Of a stretch of DNA of 32,483 nt, positions 7,755 through 19,300 are shown in pieces (positions within the stretch are counted from its first letter, which is position 1; every line of letters starts with the position of its first letter). The DNA lies in NCBI RefSeq assembly GCF_013415245.1, contig NZ_JACBXX010000146.1:1-32483 (forward strand), written 5' to 3'. This DNA is from Streptococcus danieliae. GTDB taxonomy: Bacteria > Bacillota > Bacilli > Lactobacillales > Streptococcaceae. The notes beneath the pieces were generated by a model. The model was not told where the DNA came from. It searched no databases and saw only the letters and a list, made by a program, of their open reading frames with translations. The translations under genes were made by a program, and so were the position numbers.

Positions 7755-8230
7755 TGATCCGAATTGGCCAGGGTTACGATGTTCATGAGTTGGTTCCAGG
7801 CCGTCCCTTGATTGTGGGTGGTGTGAACTTGCCCTTTGACCGTGGGCTCAAGGGGCATTCGGATGCGGATGTACTCCTCCATGCGATCACCGATGCGCTG
7901 ATCGGAGCACTCGGACGTGGGGATATCGGTCATGCCTTTCCTGACAGCAATCCCGAATTGACAGCCATTGCTTCTACAAAAATTTTAGCAGCTATTTATG
8001 AAGAAATGAGAAAAGCGGGTTACCGTGTGGGCAATCTGGATGCGACCATTTTGGCCGAACGGCCCAAAATGGCGCCGCATCTGCCTGAGATGAAAAAAAG
8101 GATTGCAGCCCTACTCCACATGGAGGTCAAGGATGTGAATCTCAAGGCGACAACGACCGAAAAACTCGGCTTTGTGGGTCGTGAGGAAGGGATGGCAGCT
8201 CAGGCGGTTGTCTTGTTGGTGAAGGAGTAA
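7754..8230 (+). CDS. ispF: 2-C-methyl-D-erythritol 2,4-cyclodiphosphate synthase
   Basis: Fifth enzyme of the MEP pathway: cyclises CDP-methylerythritol 2-phosphate, releasing CMP. The 158-aa protein has the metal-binding GYDVH motif (Asp9, His11), GHSDADVLLHAITDA with His43, the GDIGHAFPD block (56-64), NLDATILAERPKMAPH and the signature KATTTEKLGFVGREEGMAA near the end. The length is normal for a trimeric IspF and all key residues are present. Its ATG overlaps the ispD stop (TAATG). The neighbouring enzyme of the pathway, IspE, and Dxs, Dxr, IspG and IspH are not in this window. The family is secure; its role in the cell depends on those other genes. Confidence 0.95.
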   Translation: MIRIGQGYDVHELVPGRPLIVGGVNLPFDRGLKGHSDADVLLHAITDALIGALGRGDIGHAFPDSNPELTAIASTKILAAIYEEMRKAGYRVGNLDATILAERPKMAPHLPEMKKRIAALLHMEVKDVNLKATTTEKLGFVGREEGMAAQAVVLLVKE

Positions 8231-8233
8231 GAA

Positions 8234-8506
8234 GTGGATAGTGATCGAAATTATGTAGAAGAAAATTTGCTGAACTTTGTCGAGGCAGGGGATCCGGAGC
8301 GGATCTATGTCTATGAACTGGCGGCAGATTTGGGAGGCTATGCGGCCAATCATCAGTTACGGTTTCTGGTTTTGGAGGAGCAGGCGACCAATCTGCTTCT
8401 ATCTCAGGAGCCTGTGGATCAGTTGCAGGTGCGCCGGCAGTGGGTTCTGGAACCAGGGATTCTGGGCGACTGGGAGATTGACCCAGACCTATTTTTGAAT
8501 CCTTAG
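8234..8506 (+). CDS. Hypothetical 90-aa acidic protein between ispF and gltX
   Basis: I do not recognise this family. It starts with GTG at 8234, and an AAGGAG Shine-Dalgarno overlaps the ispF stop, so it is probably the last gene of the dut-radA-ispD-ispF operon. The protein is small, acidic and soluble, with no membrane segment, Cys or obvious motif. It has an amphipathic N-terminal part (NYVEENLLNFVEAGDPERIY), a strand/helix-like middle (HQLRFLVLEEQATNLLLSQE) and a Trp-containing C-terminal third (RQWVLEPGILGDWEIDPDLF). Its downstream end overlaps the promoter of gltX. The spacing, start signal and codon usage in step with ispF support a real gene. Confidence 0.7.
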   Translation: MDSDRNYVEENLLNFVEAGDPERIYVYELAADLGGYAANHQLRFLVLEEQATNLLLSQEPVDQLQVRRQWVLEPGILGDWEIDPDLFLNP

Positions 8507-8511
8507 ACTTA

Positions 8512-8520
8512 TGGTATAAT
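8512..8520 (+). promoter_or_regulatory. Extended -10 promoter of gltX
   Basis: TGGTATAAT is a perfect TGn-TATAAT element. The -35 region is weak (TTGAAT at 8495-8500 is too close). The predicted transcript start near 8527 leaves about 20 nt before the GTG at 8549, but almost none before the ATG at 8531, which favours the GTG start. Confidence 0.7.
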
Positions 8521-8536
8521 TTCAAAAAAGATGAAT

Positions 8537-8544
8537 GAGGAAAG
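8537..8544 (+). promoter_or_regulatory. Ribosome binding site that decides the gltX start
   Basis: GAGGAAAG ends 4 nt before GTG 8549. The in-frame ATG at 8531 is preceded only by AAAAAAG, so the GTG is preferred. Confidence 0.65.
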
Positions 8545-8548
8545 AATT

Positions 8549-10012
8549 GTGACAAACAAGATTCGAGTGCGTTATGCACCAAGTCCGACAGGGCTTTTGC
8601 ATATTGGGAATGCGCGGACAGCGCTCTTTAACTATCTCTTTGCGCGCCACCATGGTGGTGACTTTGTGATCCGAATTGAAGACACTGATCGCAAGCGTCA
8701 TGTGGAAGACGGGGAACGTTCCCAGTTGGAAAACTTGGCCTGGTTAGGGATGGACTGGGATGAGAGTCCAGTAAATCCAGGAGCATTTGGCCCTTATCGC
8801 CAATCAGAGCGTTTGGAGATTTACCAATCTTACATTGATCAATTGCTTGAGGCTGGCTTGGCCTATAAATCTTATGTGACCGAAGAGGAACTAGCAGCCC
8901 AACGGGAGCGCCAGGAAGCAGCTGGGGAACCTCCTCGCTACATTAATGAGTTCCTGGGCATGTCTGATGCTGAAAAAGCTGCCTACATTGCTGAACGGGA
9001 AGCAGCTGGTATTGAACCTACAGTCCGATTGGCTGTCAAGGAAGATCAGATTTACAAATGGTCTGATCTAGTTAAGGGTGAGATTGAATTTGAAGGTGGC
9101 AACATTGGTGGTGACTGGGTTATCCAGAAACGCGATGGCTATCCAACCTACAACTTTGCGGTGGTTATTGATGACCACTTGATGGAGATTTCTCACGTTA
9201 TCCGTGGGGATGACCATATTGCCAACACTCCGAAACAATTGATGGTTTATGAGGCTCTAGGTTGGGAAGCACCGCTCTTTGGTCACATGACTCTGATCAT
9301 TAATAGCGAAACCGGGAAAAAACTATCTAAGCGGGACACTAATACCCTCCAGTTTATTGAAGATTACCGGAAAAAAGGTTATTTACCAGAGGCTGTTTTC
9401 AACTTTATCGCCTTGTTGGGTTGGAATCCAGGTGGAGAAGAGGAAATCTTTAGCCAGGCTGAGTTAATCCAATTATTTGATGAAGCGCGTCTTAGCAAGT
9501 CTCCAGCAGCTTTTGATCAGAAGAAACTGGATTGGATGAGTAATGAATACTTCAAGAAGGCTGACTTGGAAACCCTTTTGGACTTGACCCAACCCTTCTT
9601 GGAGGCGGCAGGTCGTTGGACCGATAAGGCGGCAGATATGGTTGCCCTTTATCAACCGCAATTGACAGCTGCAGAGGATATTGTGCCCCTAACTGATTTG
9701 TTCTTTGCAGACTTCCCAAGTTTGAGCGAAGAGGCTGCGGCAGTTCTTGCCGGTGAGACAGTGCCGGTGGTCCTATCAGCCTTCCGTCAAAAATTGGCGG
9801 ATTTATCTGAGGAGACTTTCCAGGTGGAGAATATTTCACCGCTAATTAAGGAAGTTCAAAAGGAAACGGGTGTGAAAGGTAAAAATCTCTTTATGCCGAT
9901 TCGGGTGGCAGTATCGGGTGAGATGCACGGACCTGATTTGCCGAATACAATTTTCCTTCTTGGAAAAGAAAAGGCTCTTGCGCATTTGGATGCAGCCTTG
10001 AACCAACATTAA
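8549..10012 (+). CDS. gltX: Glutamyl-tRNA synthetase
   Basis: Charges tRNA-Glu with glutamate in the cytoplasm; in Gram-positive bacteria the enzyme usually also glutamylates tRNA-Gln for the amidotransferase route. From the GTG start the protein is 487 aa. Class I signature motifs are HIGN (18-21, in [20 protein letters not shown]) and KLSKR (258-262, the KMSKS loop). Between them are [15 protein letters not shown] and [20 protein letters not shown]. The C-terminal anticodon-binding domain ends [18 protein letters not shown] start at ATG 8531 would add six residues, but the Shine-Dalgarno and promoter position favour GTG 8549. It has its own promoter and a strong terminator, so it is largely a single-gene unit. 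Confidence 0.96.
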   Translation: MTNKIRVRYAPSPTGLLHIGNARTALFNYLFARHHGGDFVIRIEDTDRKRHVEDGERSQLENLAWLGMDWDESPVNPGAFGPYRQSERLEIYQSYIDQLLEAGLAYKSYVTEEELAAQRERQEAAGEPPRYINEFLGMSDAEKAAYIAEREAAGIEPTVRLAVKEDQIYKWSDLVKGEIEFEGGNIGGDWVIQKRDGYPTYNFAVVIDDHLMEISHVIRGDDHIANTPKQLMVYEALGWEAPLFGHMTLIINSETGKKLSKRDTNTLQFIEDYRKKGYLPEAVFNFIALLGWNPGGEEEIFSQAELIQLFDEARLSKSPAAFDQKKLDWMSNEYFKKADLETLLDLTQPFLEAAGRWTDKAADMVALYQPQLTAAEDIVPLTDLFFADFPSLSEEAAAVLAGETVPVVLSAFRQKLADLSEETFQVENISPLIKEVQKETGVKGKNLFMPIRVAVSGEMHGPDLPNTIFLLGKEKALAHLDAALNQH

Positions 10013-10053
10013 CAAAAAAAGAAACCAGCTGAAACGTCTGGTTTCTTTTTTTG
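10013..10053 (+). terminator. Terminator after gltX
   Basis: AAAGAAACCAG pairs with CTGGTTTCTTT around the loop CTGAAACGT, with an A-run before and a run of seven T after the stem, immediately downstream of the gltX TAA. Confidence 0.88.
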
Positions 10054-10201
10054 TGGACAGAGTGTCTATTTGAAATCGCTTTTTTTGCAGTATTTCGACT
10101 TGCTAAAATAAACATTTCCTACCTGTTTCTATGTGAAGTGAGAACCTTGTTATATAGGCGATTTTAATGAAAAAATCACAAGTGAGAATGCACCTTATCA
10201 C

Positions 10202-10230
10202 TTTACATGACTGCTATAAAATGTTATCAT
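10202..10230 (+). promoter_or_regulatory. Promoter of the giant adhesin gene
   Basis: TTTACA (10202-10207), a 17-bp spacer and TATCAT (10225-10230) precede the ATG at 10308 by about 77 bp. The rest of the 10054-10307 gap is AT-rich, and I see no other defined element there. Confidence 0.55.
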
Positions 10231-10307
10231 AGTAAGGCCTATAGTGTAGGATTGCGATTATTTCATACACAACGGGTTAATAACAAAAAAGGAGAAGAAA
10301 GGACGAA

Positions 10308-13300
10308 ATGAAGAAACACTTATTTGATCGTTCGGTTCAAAGGTTTTCCATCCGGAAGTATTCCTTTGGAGCTGCATCCGTCCTGCTAGGAACCTTGCTC
10401 TTTGCTGGGCAGAGTGTTCAAGCAGAGGAAGCTGCGGCCTCTGAATCTAGCGAAAGCAATACGTCAGCTTCAGCTGGTTCATCTTCGGATGCAACACCAG
10501 AAGCTGCTTCAGACGCATCTACTTACAATGCAGAACCTGCTGTACTAGCAAGTGAAGCACCTGTAGCAGCGCCTGCAAGTTCTGAAACGTCTACCGCGTC
10601 ATCTGAGGCCGCTACTTCAAATTCATCTGCAACTGTAGAAGATAACACTGCTACAGTAACAGCAGCGACGAATGTTGAAGAAGAGAAGACGGAAGAGAAG
10701 GTTGAGGAAAGCAAGGAGGTTGAAGTAGCGAAACCAGCTACACCTGCTCGAACTAGTGCTTTCCGCGCAGCAACAGCTCCAGAAGCCGCAACTGTTGTTA
10801 CAAATTGGGATCAATTTGTTTCAGCCCTATCTAACGCTAGTGTTACAGATATCAAGGTACAAGGACAAATTTTTGCTCCGGATACTGTGAATGGTATTAC
10901 CAATGGTAATGGCTCATCTGAAGCAGCCAATGCGAAAACAAAATCTGTAGATCGGACTTTGTCTCTGGCTATTGCTAACCGCGCTCTTAATATCTATGGT
11001 GATGGTGCCAATAGCGGAATTGACTTCCGATCTTATTCCATTAAACCAACTGCAGGTGCTGTTGGAGACATTCTTTTCAGCAACTTGAGTATCTATAGTG
11101 CCAATTCAAAAGGACCTATTGATCTCAGCCAAGTTAGTGCTTCAAAGGTTACATTTGAAGATGTTAAGAGTGAAGGGGTTATGTTTGGTGGCGGTCAAAA
11201 TACGACAGTTGTCATCAAAGGAAATACAACCTCCAACTTGGCAGATAGCTATACATCATTAGCTGGTGGAACACAATATGTTCAGATGAACGTACCACAC
11301 AATGGTTTGTACGCTGAAGGTGAATCGAATGAGGACAAAAAACAACCACGTGGAGCGAAACAAGCTACTCGACGTGCAGCGAATATTCATTCTGCTAAGA
11401 ATGTTATTGTTGAGTCTGATGCTACCTTTACATTGAACCGCGCTTCTGAAGGTGATGGAATTAGTCTTCCAAGTAATTCAGTGGTTGAGGTGAAAGATAA
11501 AGGGTCGATGACGATTAATATGAATACGTCATCTGACACTTCCAACCCAGCTCGTTACCACAATGCAGCTATCTTTATGCCACAAAATGGTACTGTGAAG
11601 ACTGGTAAAGAGTCTAAACTGGCGATTAATTCATCAATCGGTCAGGCTATCTCTATTGGTGTTCGTCGCCCAGGAGATACGGTGACAGATGCGAATCGTT
11701 TTGGTGGGTATGGTATCCGTAATACAACGAAAATTACAGGATCTTCAGCAACAATTTCGATTGGAGAAGAGGCTACTGCCACCTTTACAGGTCGTGATAG
11801 TATCATTACTGGTCACAACGCTACCTTCACATCAGGTGAGAAATCTAAAGTAGATTTCAAAAACAAGGGTCGTGGGGTTGCGATGGACCTAGGAGATAAT
11901 TCTCACATTCTCTTTGGGAAACATTCGAATAACGTCTTTGAATCTGATGGTAAAGCTCCTTATAATGGAAATGGAGCGGCTTCTGGTAGTTATGACGGTT
12001 ATAACTATATTGGGGTTAATGAGCAAGGGACGATTACAGTTGATGATCATGCACGCTTTATTGTTGTTGCGAAAAACCGTAATGGAAGCCAGAAGATCGG
12101 AAATGAATATGACGATTTGATTTCCCTTGATTCTCAGAAGGGAACAGCTACAAAACCATTGTTTGTTGCAAATCAAGGTTCGATTACAGATATCCGAGAT
12201 GACAACAATAACTTCTATGCTGAGTTGATTTCTGTGCCATTAGGAGCAACTAAGAATGTTGTCTTCCGTATTGATACACCACTTTACTTCAGTTTGCAGC
12301 GTTACTCAACGCCTGAAGGTCAACAAGTTGGAGATCCTAACGGAAAATTACCGAATTCTACACCGCAAGGATTTAACCCTCCTCCAGCTGGAACCCCTAA
12401 CTTGGTTTATGGTAATACCAAGGGAACCAAGATGGAGTTTGTTATCGATAACAGCTTAGGGATTGATAGCTACACGGTTTATGCACGTAATGAGGGGACT
12501 CATCGTGCTCCATTGCAAAAAGATACGTCTAAACAGAACTCTGTTTGGGCTAATATTAAGCAAGGTGATGTTGCGCTTGATGGATTCGGTGGACCAATTA
12601 CAGTTTCTGGAAGTGATCCATCTATTCGATTGGCAAACTCTCCGGGAGGGATTTTACCAGTTGAGCCAAATACCAGTAAAGACCGAAGCTATGACATTGA
12701 CGTAGCTACACAAAACTCACACAGTGTTTGGGTTCCAAACGGGACGAAAATTAACCCACTTGCAAAACATACAAATACTGTTGAGTACTATGTGAAGCAA
12801 GCAGATGGTTCTCTTGTCCCATTAAGTCAATTTGTTGCAGGCGAAAAAGATTCTGTAACAGAACGTTCTGATTGGGAACGTAAGATGGATATCGTCCTTG
12901 ACGTTGAAGCAATGAAGCAAAGATTTGCGAATACGGTCATCGATAGCGGAAATACCTTCTTGAAAGAGTATGCGAAAATTCCATATTCTCCAAAAGCAGA
13001 TACAGGTTGGACTTTAACTGCAAATAGTGAGACTAAGAATACTTACTCTACTCTCAATAAGAGCTTATCTGGTTACGTGGCTACAATCACAGAATCAAAT
13101 GTACCAAATCTTCAGAGTCTTGTTGGTCAAAGGGGCCAAGGTGAGAGTGTACATGCGGTATTGGATGCTTCTAATATTACCGACACAATCTTAACAGATA
13201 GTAATGGTAAGAAGGTTGTTAGCGATTCTTACTGGAAAGACTTTAACGATACAGGATTCCCAGAGAATTACCTTACAAAAGTTGTATTTGAGTTGACTGA

Positions 13301-16300
13301 CACGGCGAAAGTTGTTTATCGGAATACAGCAAATCCAGCTAACCCAGTTGTTCTCTCTGATTCTGGATCTTTAGATGGAGCTGCAGGTGAGTCTGTTCCT
13401 TATACAGCGGATCAAGTACGTGCCAAATTGGAAGAGTACAAGAAAGCTGGATATGAGTTGGTAACAGATGGCTATACTGGCTATACTTACAATGAAGCAA
13501 CAAAATCATTTGAACGTACAGGGACAACGGTTCCAACATTTGATGGTGTAGATGGTGAGCAAGTCTTTAATGTTGACTTGAAACCTCGTGTTGTTCCAAT
13601 TACACCTGAGAAACCAGTTGATCCAAGCAAACCAGTTGATCCGACGGATCCAACATCACCAAACTATCCAAATCCAGATAATCCAGAAGCCCTCAAATTG
13701 ACTGAGGATGTGAAGCGTACTGTTCGTTATGTAGATCAAAACGGTAACGTTGTTTCACCAGAAGTTGTTGATAATCTTGGATTTAAACGTGAAGGTACAA
13801 TTAACCTTGTAACAGGAGAAACAACGCTCGGTGATTGGACACCAACTACTGGAGATAACTTCGAGAATAAGAAATCACCAGTTGTGAAAGGCTTTGTTCT
13901 TGTGGATCCAAATCAAGTAGATGCAGGTTCTCATGAGAGCGTGAAGGCGACTGATCCAGACTATGTCGACACAGTAACCTATAAACCAATTTCACGTTAT
14001 GTTCCAGAATTCCCTGAAGGATCTACACCAACGAACCCATGGACAGAAGTTCCATACGTGAATGATCCAACGGATCCAAGTAAGATTGTTCCACCAACTG
14101 ATGAAACACAACGAATTCCGTACATCGAGGGAATGGTGCCAACCAATCCAGCAGATGGTTCTCCGTTACAACCAGTTGATCAGAATGATCCAACTAAGGG
14201 TTATATTCCTCCAGCGCCAACGGATTCTGGAGTAGAGACGAAGATTCCTTACAAGTCTGTTGCAGATCAAGCACAGGTTATCTATCGTGTTGTATCAGCA
14301 GATGGTAAGACAGTTGTAAATCCAGAAGTTGCAACTTCTGGCTTATTGGATGGTACAGCAGGAGCTGAGATCACGTACTCAACAACAGCAGCCTTGAAAG
14401 ATTTGTATCTCAAAGGTTACAAACTTTCAGAGAACTCAACTGTTGAAGGAAATAAATACCGTTCTGGTTTGACTTTTGATGGTCAAAATGGTGTGGATAC
14501 TTACTACGTTGATGTAACTCCGATTATTGTTCCGGTTACTCCAACAACTCCGGTTACTCCAGATCAACCAGTTGATCCAAATAAAGTTCCGGAACTTCCT
14601 AAGAATCCAGATCCAACAGATCCAAGTACACCAAACTATCCACAAGATCCAGATCCGAATAAACCGAAAGATCCGAATAAACCATCACTCTCTAATCCAG
14701 AGGTTTTAAACTTAACAGAAGATGTTAAGCGGACGGTTAAATACGTTGATGAATCCGGTAAAGAGCTTTCTCCAGATGTAGTCAACACACTCGGCTTTAC
14801 GCGTACGGGAACTGTAAACTTGGCGACAGGTGAAACAACTCTTAATGATTGGGTAGCTACAGATGGCACTGACTTCAAAGATGCTACTTCTCCTGTAATT
14901 CCAGGCTATATCTTGAAAGATCCAAGCCAGAAGGAAGCTGGAGCTCATACTGGTGTTCAAGCAACAGATGAGGACCTTGAAGATCGCGTTGTCTATGTAC
15001 CAGTTTCTAAGTACGTACCATCCTTCCCAGGTGTTCCAGAAGAGGACAAACCGAACAATCCATGGAATGAGGTTCCATACAAGGAAGATCCAACGGATCC
15101 AACTAAATTGGTACCACCAACAGATCCAACTCAGGTAATTCCATATATTCCTGAATTTGAACCTACAATTCCACTTCAACCAGTTGATCCAAATGATCCA
15201 ACTAAGGGTTATATTCCTCCATCACCAGAAGATCCAACAAAAGTAACAGAAATTCCATTTGTACGTATTGATGCGGCTGTGGTTGTCTACAATTATGTGG
15301 ATCAAGATGGTAAGACTCTTATTAAGGAACTTGAACGTTCAACTGAGTTTAAAGGCAAGAAGGGTGATGTCATTGGTACAGATGGTGTGGCTTACACAAC
15401 TGCTGAAACAATCGCTAAGTACAAGAAACTCGGATACGAGCTTGTCAATGATGGTTTCCCAGCTGGAGCAACATTCGATGGTACTAAGGGTACAGATACC
15501 TACTATGTAAGCTTCAAAGCGAAATTGGCTCCAGTTACACCTGATAAACCAGTTGATCCAAATAACCCAGTTGATCCAAATGATCCGGATTCACCAAATT
15601 ATCCTGATCCAACGGACCCAGATTCGAAAGATCCAAGCAAGATGTTGAAAGATGTTACTCGTGTCATCCAATATCTCGAGCAAGGTACAGAAACTGTCCT
15701 TAGTGGAGAAGTATCTGATAAAGTAAGCTTCCGTCGTGAAGGTGTTGTTAACCTTGTAACTGGTGAAGTTGTTTGGAACCAAGAAGGCTGGCAACCAGCT
15801 ACTGCTGAGTTTACCAACCGGACTTCTCCAGCAATTCCAGGATATCATTTGGTAGATGCATCACAATTCGAATACGGAGCTCACGCTGGTATTACCAATG
15901 CTAGTGAGAATATTGTTGATAAAGTCTACTATGCTAAGAACCCTGATCCAGATAAGATTGCCGTTCAACTTGTTTACCGTGAGGTAAAAGAAGATGGAAC
16001 AACCGTTGTAAAACAATTGGAAGCTTCCGATCAAATGACTGGTAATCAAGGTGATGATGTTCCTTATACTCAAGATCAAGTCAATGAGATTGTGGCGAAA
16101 TACCATGCTCAAGGTTACAAACTTGTGAAAAATGGATATCCAACTGGTGCTAAGTTTGATGGTGAGCCAGGCTCTGCGACAAATTACTTCGTTGATTTGA
16201 CACCAATCATCATTCCAATCACTCCGGAAAATCCAGTTGATCCAACTAAACCAGTTGATCCGAAAACACCTGGTTACCCAGATCCAGAAGATCCAAATCC

Positions 16301-19300
16301 ACCAGTTTATCCAACTCCTGATAAGGAAGAGGCTCTTAAACTGACAGAAGAGGTTAAACGGACAATCCGTTATGTGGACCAAGACGGTAAAGTGGTTGCT
16401 GCAGAAGTTGTTGACAGCCTAAACTTCCGTCGCGAAGGTACCATCAACCTCGTGACTGGTGAAACAACACTTGGAGAATGGACAGCTGTTTCTGGTAATG
16501 GTTTCAATGATAAGACTTCACCAGTTGTAACTGGTTATGTTCTTGTGAATCAAGAGCAGAAGGAAGCCGGAGCTCATACAGGGGTTCAAGCAACAGATGA
16601 AGATTACCTCGACGTTGTTGCTTACAAACCAATTTCTAAGTATGTTCCTAAATTCCCAGATGGTTCAACACCAACTGATCCATGGACAGAGGTTCCATAT
16701 GTAAATGACCCTACTGATCCAAGCAAGATTGTTCCACCAACAGATGAAACTCAACGGATTCCGTATGTTGAAGGATTTGTACCAACAGATCCAACTGATG
16801 GAAGTCCATTGCAACCAGTGGATCCAAATGATCCAAGCAAGGGTTACATCCCACCAGCACCAACAAATCCAGGTGTTGAAACAACAATCCCTTATGTTGA
16901 AGTTGATAAGCCAGTTGATCCAGATGCGAAAGATGATCAAGCACAGGTTATCTACCGTGTTGTCTCTGCAGATGGAACATCAATCGTTAATGAACAGATT
17001 GCAACATCTGGTATCCTTAACGGTAAAGAAGGAGCTCGGATTACTTACTCTACAGCAGCAACCTTGAAAGACTTGTACCTCAAAGGTTATACTCTTTCAA
17101 GCAATTCAACTGTTGCAGGTGAAAAATACCGTGCAGGCTTGACCTTCGACGGTAAAGATGGTGTTGATACTTACTATGTAGATGTAACAGCGATTGTAGT
17201 CCCTGTTACACCGGAAAAACCAGTTGAACCAAACAAACCGGTTGATCCAGAAACACCAGAATTGCCTAAGAACCCAGATCCAACAGATCCAACTACACCA
17301 AACTATCCAGATCCAGATAAGACAGACATCTTGAAACTGGAAGAAGAAGTTCTTCGTACTGTTCGTTACTACATCCGTGGTAAAGATGGACAATTGACTG
17401 AAATGACTGCTGAACAAGCAGCAATGAAGTCAGATACTCTCCGCTTCCGTCGTGAGGGAACCATCAACCTTGCAACAGGTGAAACAGTTCTTCAAAATTG
17501 GGTAGCGCTTGATGGTTCTGCCTTTGGTGCTTACACATCTCCATCTGTTCCAGGTTATGTCTTGGAAAATGCATCTCAACTTCAAGCAGGTGCTCATAAC
17601 GGAATCTCTGCTGACTCTGCGGATATCCACGATCAAGTTATCTACGTACCAGTTGGTAACTATGTTCCGAAATTCCCAGATGGTTCAACGCCAACTGATC
17701 CATGGTCAGAAGTACCGTATGTAGCAGATCCAAGCAAACCAACGGACATTGTTCCACCTACTGATCCAAAACAACCTGCAATTCCATATGTTCCAGGTAT
17801 GACTCCAGTAGATCCAGAAACAAATGAGCCGTTGAAACCAGTGAATCCTGATAATCCAGGACAAGGTTACATCCCACCAGTTCCAACTTCTCCAACTACG
17901 GATACGGAAATTCCATACGTGAAGAACCCAACTCCAGAAGTGAAAGAAGATCAAGCACGCGTTATCTACCGTGTTGTTGATGAATCAGGTGCTGTTGTTA
18001 ACCCATCTCTTCGTGATTCAGGACTCATCGTTGGTCGTGAAGGTGAGGAAATCAAGTACTCAACTGCTCCAACCTTGAAAGAGCTATACCTTGAAGGTTA
18101 CACGCTTGTCAAAGATGGCTTTACAGCTGGTGCTAAATACGATGGTCAAGATGGCGTTGATCTCTACTATGTAGATGTCAAAGCAATCGTAATTCCAGTG
18201 ACTCCAGAAAAACCAGTTGAACCAAGCAAACCGGTTGATCCAGAGACACCAGAATTGCCTAAGAACCCAGATCCAACAGATCCAACTACACCAAACTACC
18301 CAGATCCTGAAAAACCTAAGGATCCAAATGTAGAGCCAAGCACAGATATCTTCAAGCTAGAAGAAGAAGTTGTTCGTACCGTTGGTTACTATGTCCGCGG
18401 TAAAGACGGACAATTGACAGAAATGCCAGCAAATCTTGCGGCTATGAAGTCAGACACACTTCGTTTCCGTCGTGAAGGAACAATCAACTTGGCAACTGGT
18501 GCAACTACCCTTAAGAACTGGGTAGCTGTCGATGGTTCTGCCTTCGGTGCCTACACATCACCTTCTATCCCAGGATACGTCTTGGAAAACGCGTCTCAAC
18601 TTCAAGCAGGTGCCCACAACGGAATCACTGCTGACTCTGCGGATATTCATGATCAAGTTGTCTACGTACCAGTTGGTAACTATGTTCCAGAATTCCCTCC
18701 AGGCGTAACTCCAGAGAAACCATGGACAGATGTACCATATGTAACGGATCCAAGTAAACCAACGGATATTGTTCCACCTACTGATCCAAAACAACCTGCA
18801 ATTCCACATATTCCAGGTTTGACCCCAGTAGATCCAGGAACGAAAGAACCATTGAAACCAGTTGATCCACAAGATCCAACTAAGGGTTACATCCCACCAG
18901 TTCCAACAACACCTACCGATGATACTAAGATTCCATACATCAAGAATGTTGTGGAAGATAAGGCTCAAATTATCTACCGTCTTGTAGATGAAGCTGGTAA
19001 GGTTGTCAATGCAGAATTGGCGAAATCTGATGTAATCAATGGTGAAGAAGGTCAAGAAATTCAGTACTCAACAGCAGCTACCTTGAAAGAGCTTTACCTC
19101 AAAGGTTACACTCTTGTGAAAGATGGCTTTGTACCAGGTACTAAGTTTGACGGACAAGAAGGAATCGATACCTTCTACGTTGATCTGAAAGCAATTGTAA
19201 TTCCAGTAACTCCAGAAAAACCAGTTGAACCAAATAAACCGGTTGATCCAGCGACACCAGAATTACCTAAGAACCCAGATCCAACAGATCCAACAACTCC

